Positions 62,301-64,000 of a stretch of 64,000 bases of DNA are shown piece after piece. Numbering within the stretch: position 1 is the first letter of the stretch; the number at the start of each line of letters is the position of its first letter. Origin of the DNA: Nemopilema nomurai (lineage: Eukaryota; Cnidaria; Scyphozoa; Rhizostomeae; Rhizostomatidae); NCBI GenBank assembly GCA_003864495.1, contig ML133376.1, positions 1,416,428 to 1,480,427 of the forward strand. Direction: 5' to 3'. The notes beneath the pieces were generated by a model. It ran no database searches and was not told the origin of the DNA. It saw only the letters and a list, made by a program, of their open reading frames with translations. The translations under genes were made by a program, and so were the position numbers.

Positions 62301-64000
62301 CAACATTTGCTTATAGCCAGTATCTGGGATAGCTATATAATTTATTGAGTAAAGTCACATTTTCAACCGATTTTGAAGAGAAACTTTGACTTCCAGTAAA
62401 AATATACTTTCAGTTTCTGTTCACCACAACACTTTCAGTTTTGAAATTATTCCAATACTCTACTACGTGGCTAAAAGGTAGGTGACTTACAAGGCAGGGT
62501 AACAATTCAAATTTAAAAAGGTTTCTGAGTTCATGGGCATCGCAGAATCTATGTAACTGGGATGTGATTACTAATTGCGCTTTCTTGGTGTTTCCCATTC
62601 TAGTGCCCTTGCCCACATTAGAGTTGCATGACTGCGAAGAACATATGTTTGGATGTTTGAGGTGGATTGACAATCACGAGAAAGCCGTCAATGTCATCTG
62701 CATGTTGAGATGCGAAGCCAGAAAAATAGCATCTGCTCACTCTGCATCTACCAGAATGAAAAAAATCCATGCAAGTACAAGTTTAAAAAGTACAGGAAAT
62801 ACTACGAAGCAATGCCCACTGGATTCATTAGTTAAAAAGAAGTCTCCCTGAATCAGGCTTTGAGGGACAATTCTAGCCGAGCCAAGTGGCTCTTTTTTGA
62901 GTACTCAATCATTCTTCTTAGTAGAAGAGTTAGTGTTGATTTTTGGTTTTTCACTGCCACCGTTTATGGCTCGTGCTCAAGAGCGACTGAACTTGCAAAT
63001 CGGTAGTGCTATTCTGTTTCTTTCTTACAATGCCTCTCGTACATCTTTGTCCCTATTAAAACAGCATAGCGAGTCGTTTTCTCGCACAACTATGTCGAAG
63101 GCCCATCATTTCCTTTGCTCTTGACATTAGAAGGAAGCATTTATGAGTTTGCAACATGCTTTTGAATGTATCAGTAACTATTATTGCAAATTTTTAACGT
63201 TTAATAGCTACGTTCTCTCATCCAAACTTTCATTTTTAATTTATCTTATTACTTCATTATTTGTTTTGATTTGATATCTTTCAACAATTTCAGAAGCAAA
63301 TTATGTTTTTTCAAATTACGAATGATTTTCCTCCTTCCAGGTCTTGGCAAGGAAGTACAAGGAAATGACACAGCTCATGGAAAATAATATAAACCTACTT
63401 CAATATGCAAACCAGGCAAAAATATACAGCACACTTGCACAGGATAAAATACGTCAGCATGACGATAACCTCGAAGAATTAAAGGTTCTCCATAGAGTAT
63501 ACCCTTCGCCGATGTTTACTCTTTCCACTCTCAGGGCAAGTGCTGATGTAAGCAAGATTGCAGCTCCATGCTTAAGATTTCAGTTTGATAGTCAGTTTTA
63601 CCTAGATTACCATGAAGAAGTTTCAGAAGAACCAGTGTTTTGCTTCAATGGAGAGTTCTTTAGCAATGTTGCAAGAGTTATGTTGACCAAACCCTTTCCA
63701 TCGACCAGAGACTTTTTCAAGTCAGCTGAAGAAGCTAGGTATCTGTACAAAGAAGTATCGAATATTGAGAGAGTGATTGAAACAACAGTGCAACAATCTC
63801 TCAAGGCTTCAAAAAGATCAAGTGTATCAAAACCAGATGTAGACTATGCTGAAAAGATAATCGAAGGAATCGCAAAACGAAGAATACCACAGTTCACGGT
63901 TAAAGGCGACACGACCTCCATGGCATTTTATCATTACTCACCGTGGGCAACAGCAAGGAGATCTCAGTTGGCCGGAACGGGATCATTTTCGTCTCAAAAT
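50365..64000 (+). CDS. Gene B: tandem paralogue of gene A, partial (runs off right edge)
   Basis: Exons: 50365-50461, 50734-51159, 51494-51874, 52288-52538, 52781-53129, 53411-53618, 56575-56756, 57262-57336, 58298-58606, 58878-59030, 59752-59997, 60334-60619, 61341-61503, 61746-62018, 62604-62770, 63341 to beyond 64000. Exon number, order and every phase match gene A; exons 4, 6, 7, 11 and 12 have identical lengths (251, 208, 182, 246, 286 nt). The signal peptide (MEGLKTSWWLVVWLLAC) is shorter than in A. Shared landmarks: TDCV, QLFPG.(D/N)I, FELxAxGK, NFNLTE, YDxKVxxG, VNVICML, FNGEFF. Protein identity looks moderate, so the duplication is old. About 1,409 codons lie in the window. Introns 5, 7 and 15 need GC donors and exon 14 has a one-base break. 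Exon 11 must use the acceptor at 59750-59751, not the one 7 bp later, to keep frame. Function unknown; predicted secreted. Confidence 0.78.
52109..52137. repeat. Small perfect hairpin in gene B intron 3
   Basis: ATATTCATCAA (52109-52119) and TTGATGAATAT (52127-52137) are perfect inverse complements with a 7-bp loop. It touches the start of the 32-bp repeats and may have seeded them. Confidence 0.6.
52136..52226. repeat. 32-bp tandem repeat, about 2.8 copies, in gene B intron 3
   Basis: Units begin ATTAAATAAGTGAATATTAT and end CTACCTTATAAT; copies start at 52136, 52168 and 52200, and are identical except for the truncated last copy. Confidence 0.9.
53130..53131 (+). other. GC splice donor, gene B intron 5
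   Basis: Exon 5 ends TTATTGCAG followed by GCAAGT. The only nearby GT (GTTATT) would shift the phase and give an immediate TAA in exon 6. The gene A counterpart is TTAG|GTATGC. Confidence 0.75.
53661..53943. repeat. 15-bp minisatellite with 60-bp higher-order structure, in gene B intron 6
   Basis: About 19 units of the GATGACATCTTAGTG type. Variant units recur in a fixed order (…CTTAGTA, GTTGATATCTGAGTG, GATAACATCTTAGTG, GATGACATCTGAGTG), giving a roughly 60-bp super-unit repeated three times with one extra unit inserted. As 15 is divisible by three, both strands show long chance ORFs (minus: S-T-K/Q-M repeats). Confidence 0.92.
53950..54955. mobile_element. Internally deleted PIF/Harbinger element with MADF and transposase fragments
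   Basis: The left side has a 20-bp inverted pair, GTTTACACATGCAACTTTTC at 53950-53969 and its complement at 54013-54032 (19 of 20). On the plus strand, 54224-54380 reads as the start of a MADF/Myb-like protein (MAKSIKFE, one stop, then 'LVENLERYPCLYNTQLEEYK'). On the minus strand, 54955-54371 is an open 194-residue frame ending 'KKRRLWVKQWITRRKNLGA', the N-terminal signature of Harbinger transposases. The two fragments meet at about 54371-54380. Autonomous Harbingers carry exactly these two genes, so a deletion has joined their remains. No right terminal repeat was found. Confidence 0.68.
55081..55260. repeat. 12-bp minisatellite (CAAGGCTTAACG), 15 copies, in gene B intron 6
   Basis: Fifteen units, one with a C-to-T change (CAAGGTTTAACG). 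In the plus frame it reads as a stop-free Leu-Thr-Gln-Gly repeat, but there is no splice or codon evidence that it is coding. Confidence 0.96.
56757..56758 (+). other. GC splice donor, gene B intron 7
   Basis: Exon 7 ends CAGACAG followed by GCAAGT. Using the next GT (GTATAT) puts stops in exon 8. The exon length, 182 nt, then equals the gene A exon, whose donor is GTTG|GTGAGT. Confidence 0.75.
57450..57949 (+). mobile_element. 3' end of a non-LTR retrotransposon with (AATG)n tail, in gene B intron 8
   Basis: Plus-strand frames read like the C-terminal end of a LINE reverse transcriptase: 'YGCKAWSIGKGTKDK' near 57465, 'NEEVIQRINVTPTLLNT' near 57570-57610, then 'KRKAAPFGHVARGSSG' and 'RRTWIDDIKEWA' at 57620-57770. 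Stops and shifts interrupt the first part (about 57520-57560). The element ends in a microsatellite tail, as several non-LTR families do. Confidence 0.75.
57851..57949. repeat. AATG tetranucleotide microsatellite, about 25 copies
   Basis: An uninterrupted (AATG)n run of about 99 bp at the 3' end of the LINE fragment. Confidence 0.97.
60334..61503 (+). CDS. Gene B exons 12-13: beta module paralogous to gene A 37443-38917
   Basis: Exon 12 (60334-60619) encodes 'VPEYDIKVTKGYYLVGYLTL', KTGETYKA, LNPIKFGKV and a 'GPELTL' strand. Exon 13 (61341-61503) begins GYCSTIGIEGPF and has alternating hydrophobics (FTLTGSVYGETDINTLVSL). These are the regions of highest similarity to gene A outside exon 16. 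Confidence 0.78.
61746..62018 (+). CDS. Gene B exon 14 (coiled coil) with an apparent one-base deletion
   Basis: Gene A exon 14 is 274 nt; this one is 273. The first half reads YSFDLSRQAEAKVQEEL…KLAADAYGWQQK then TGA. From about 61865 the neighbouring frame reads ATEMTDRYNERQSQY … LNTGIESQL … CATECKTG, matching gene A 'FNSGIDKSV…CIDLCRTG'. The break lies near 61859-61866 (TTACGGTTGG). Confidence 0.8.
62604..62770 (+). CDS. Gene B exon 15: four-cysteine helix motif
   Basis: Starts VPLPTLELHDC and carries EKAVNVICMLRCEARKI, the same core as gene A exon 15. Phases 1 in and 0 out agree with gene A. It ends ATCCAT followed by a GC donor. Confidence 0.78.
62771..62772 (+). other. GC splice donor, gene B intron 15
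   Basis: CCAT|GCAAGT is the only donor that keeps phase 0 into exon 16 (63341). The alternative GT four bases on leads to a stop in exon 16. Gene A has CGG|GTGAGC. Confidence 0.65.
63341..64000 (+). CDS. Gene B exon 16, partial
   Basis: 220 codons open to the window edge. A basic helical start (LARKYKEMTQLME), then CFNGEFFSNV and, near the edge, RRIPQFTVKGD and HYSPWATARRS, the hallmark motifs of gene A exon 16. The exon and gene continue beyond the window. Confidence 0.82.

Overview
This is nuclear DNA of an intron-rich, AT-rich animal genome. There are no bacterial operons, and every gene I can support is split by GT-AG (or occasionally GC-AG) introns of a few hundred bases to about 3 kb. 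The gene content (INCENP, a heterotrimeric G-protein gamma subunit, large secreted proteins) is metazoan. The mobile-element mix (PHD-type retroelement ORF, ZMYM1/hAT-like and PIF/Harbinger remnants, many MITEs and minisatellites) suggests an early-branching marine invertebrate, probably a cnidarian. That last step is inference; no rRNA or mitochondrial marker is present.

Left part (1-20.3 kb). On the minus strand a complete C4HC3 PHD-finger ORF, probably a retroelement ORF1, runs off the left edge. It abuts a truncated duplicate (687-2244) of the last two exons of INCENP. A decayed ZMYM1/hAT-like transposase lies at 3.7-5.3 kb. A two-exon, 71-residue G-gamma gene (6628-9623, plus) has a CaaX end and was found only by joining exons. 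The main INCENP gene (minus, 20260 to 11340, six coding exons) has the N-terminal targeting segment, a long charged helix region and a textbook C-terminal IN-box with the TSS motif. Its last exon carries several small indels in the coil region.

Middle (20.3-27.5 kb). I see no gene, only repeat-rich intergenic DNA.

Right part (27.5-64 kb). Two large tandem paralogues lie head to tail on the plus strand. Gene A (27532-44782) has 21 coding exons and about 1,662 residues if one missing base is allowed. Gene B (50365 to beyond 64000) has 16 matching exons in the window. Both begin with a signal-peptide exon. All exon phases match one to one and six exon pairs have identical lengths. The proteins are predicted to be secreted: a beta-rich N-terminal two thirds, a paired 'YDI/VK..G' plus 'GYC' module, a long helical/coiled-coil stretch with a short four-cysteine motif, and a well conserved 'FNGEFF ... 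HYSPWA' block. I cannot name the family with certainty. Each paralogue has one single-base frame break, in different exons. Gene B has three introns that must use GC donors where gene A has GT.

The introns and intergenic DNA of the right half hold an unusual set of minisatellites (units of 10, 12, 14, 15, 29 and 32 bp), two PIF/Harbinger remnants, several MITEs, and the 3' end of a non-LTR element with an (AATG)n tail. The most interesting content is the undescribed-looking secreted paralogue pair, the INCENP duplication history, and the hidden short genes.
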